Shown: one piece after another, positions 5,484 through 5,693 of the stretch
Layout: the number at the start of each line of letters is the position of its first letter
Position numbering within the stretch: position 1 is the first letter of the stretch
NCBI GenBank assembly: GCA_022565135.1
Contig: JADFKA010000131.1
Coordinates: forward strand, 1 to 5,693
Direction of reading: 5' to 3'
DNA length: 5,693 nucleotides
From: Pseudomonadota bacterium
GTDB lineage: Bacteria > Pseudomonadota > Gammaproteobacteria > Steroidobacterales > Woeseiaceae
Translations under genes and position numbers: made by a program
The notes under the pieces: model-generated
What the model was told of the DNA's origin: nothing
The model's database searches: none
The model's input: the letters and a program-made list of their open reading frames with translations, nothing else

Positions 5484-5693
5484 ATGAAGCCCAAAGTCTT
5501 CTGCATCGGCTTTCACAAGACCGGCACAACAAGCCTTGCGGTTGCCCTGAAGAAGCTTGGCTATCGGGTGACGGGTTCGTTTGGCACCCAGGATGTCGAT
5601 ATCAGTGAAAAAGTGCATCGCCTCGCTTTTGAAAAAGTACTCGAATACGACGCGTTTCAGGATAATCCATGGCCGATTCTTTATCAGGAACTC
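5484..5693 (+). CDS. Sulfotransferase family protein, N-terminal part
   Basis: The frame is open from ATG 5484 to the window edge, 70 codons. The start MKPKVFCIGFHKTGTTSLAV contains the 5'-phosphosulfate-binding loop (GFHKTGTTSL, residues 9-18, with K12, T15, T16 and S17), here in the first beta strand-loop-helix. The later AFQDNPWPILYQEL (57-70) is also typical of the small bacterial and eukaryotic sulfotransferase group often named Sulfotransfer_4. Such proteins move a sulfuryl group from PAPS to an alcohol or amine; the acceptor is unknown. The gene starts 9 bp after the dgkA stop, probably in the same transcript. The start region reads ATGAAATGAAG, where the first ATG (5479) meets a stop after two codons, so 5484 is the real start. 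No strong ribosome site is seen, which suggests dependence on dgkA translation. The C-terminal 130 or more residues lie outside the window. Confidence 0.85.
   Translation, partial: MKPKVFCIGFHKTGTTSLAVALKKLGYRVTGSFGTQDVDISEKVHRLAFEKVLEYDAFQDNPWPILYQEL

Noticed and set aside
5003..5506. A 167-codon minus-strand open frame opposite dgkA.
   Set aside because: The plus-strand frame is an end-to-end match to DgkA with all catalytic residues; the opposite frame is a shadow rich in Ser, Arg and Cys.

Overview
The window looks like a chromosomal segment of a proteobacterium, probably a gammaproteobacterium. The reasons are an Escherichia coli-like DgkA, an HpaR-type MarR regulator, a MauG-type di-heme peroxidase with proteobacterial motifs, and dense packing with overlapping starts and stops. 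No RNA gene, insertion sequence, CRISPR array or phage gene was seen. Genus cannot be assigned from the sequence alone.

Layout. (1) 1-945, minus strand: the N-terminal 315 residues of a Rieske non-heme iron oxygenase alpha subunit, running off the left edge. (2) 946-1097: a divergent intergenic region with an imperfect palindrome at 983-999. (3) 1098-2240, plus strand: a fold-type III PLP decarboxylase of the ornithine/lysine decarboxylase family, with an unusual Asn where the family has a PLP-stacking His. (4) 4957-2186, minus strand: a compact four-gene cluster. It holds a MarR regulator with a TTG start, an unrecognised secreted protein with a C-terminal membrane anchor whose predicted mature N-terminus is His, a small secreted YtkA/FixH-like protein, and a membrane-anchored di-heme cytochrome c peroxidase/MauG family protein. 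The last gene overlaps the convergent decarboxylase by 55 bp. (5) 4958-5093: a very AT-rich divergent control region. It carries a consensus TTGACA -35 element for the marR cluster embedded in a 22-bp imperfect palindrome. (6) 5094-5474, plus strand: dgkA, followed after 9 bp by the first 70 residues of a sulfotransferase that runs off the right edge.

How the genes may work together. The most coherent unit is the marR-led cluster. All three downstream products are predicted to be exported or periplasmic, two have His-containing elements that could bind metal, and the third carries two c-type hemes. This suggests a regulated envelope redox or copper-related module (inference). DgkA recycles diacylglycerol at the inner membrane and may share a transcript with the sulfotransferase. 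The Rieske oxygenase and the decarboxylase are divergently transcribed from one short spacer. A shared role in amine or amino acid metabolism is possible but not shown.
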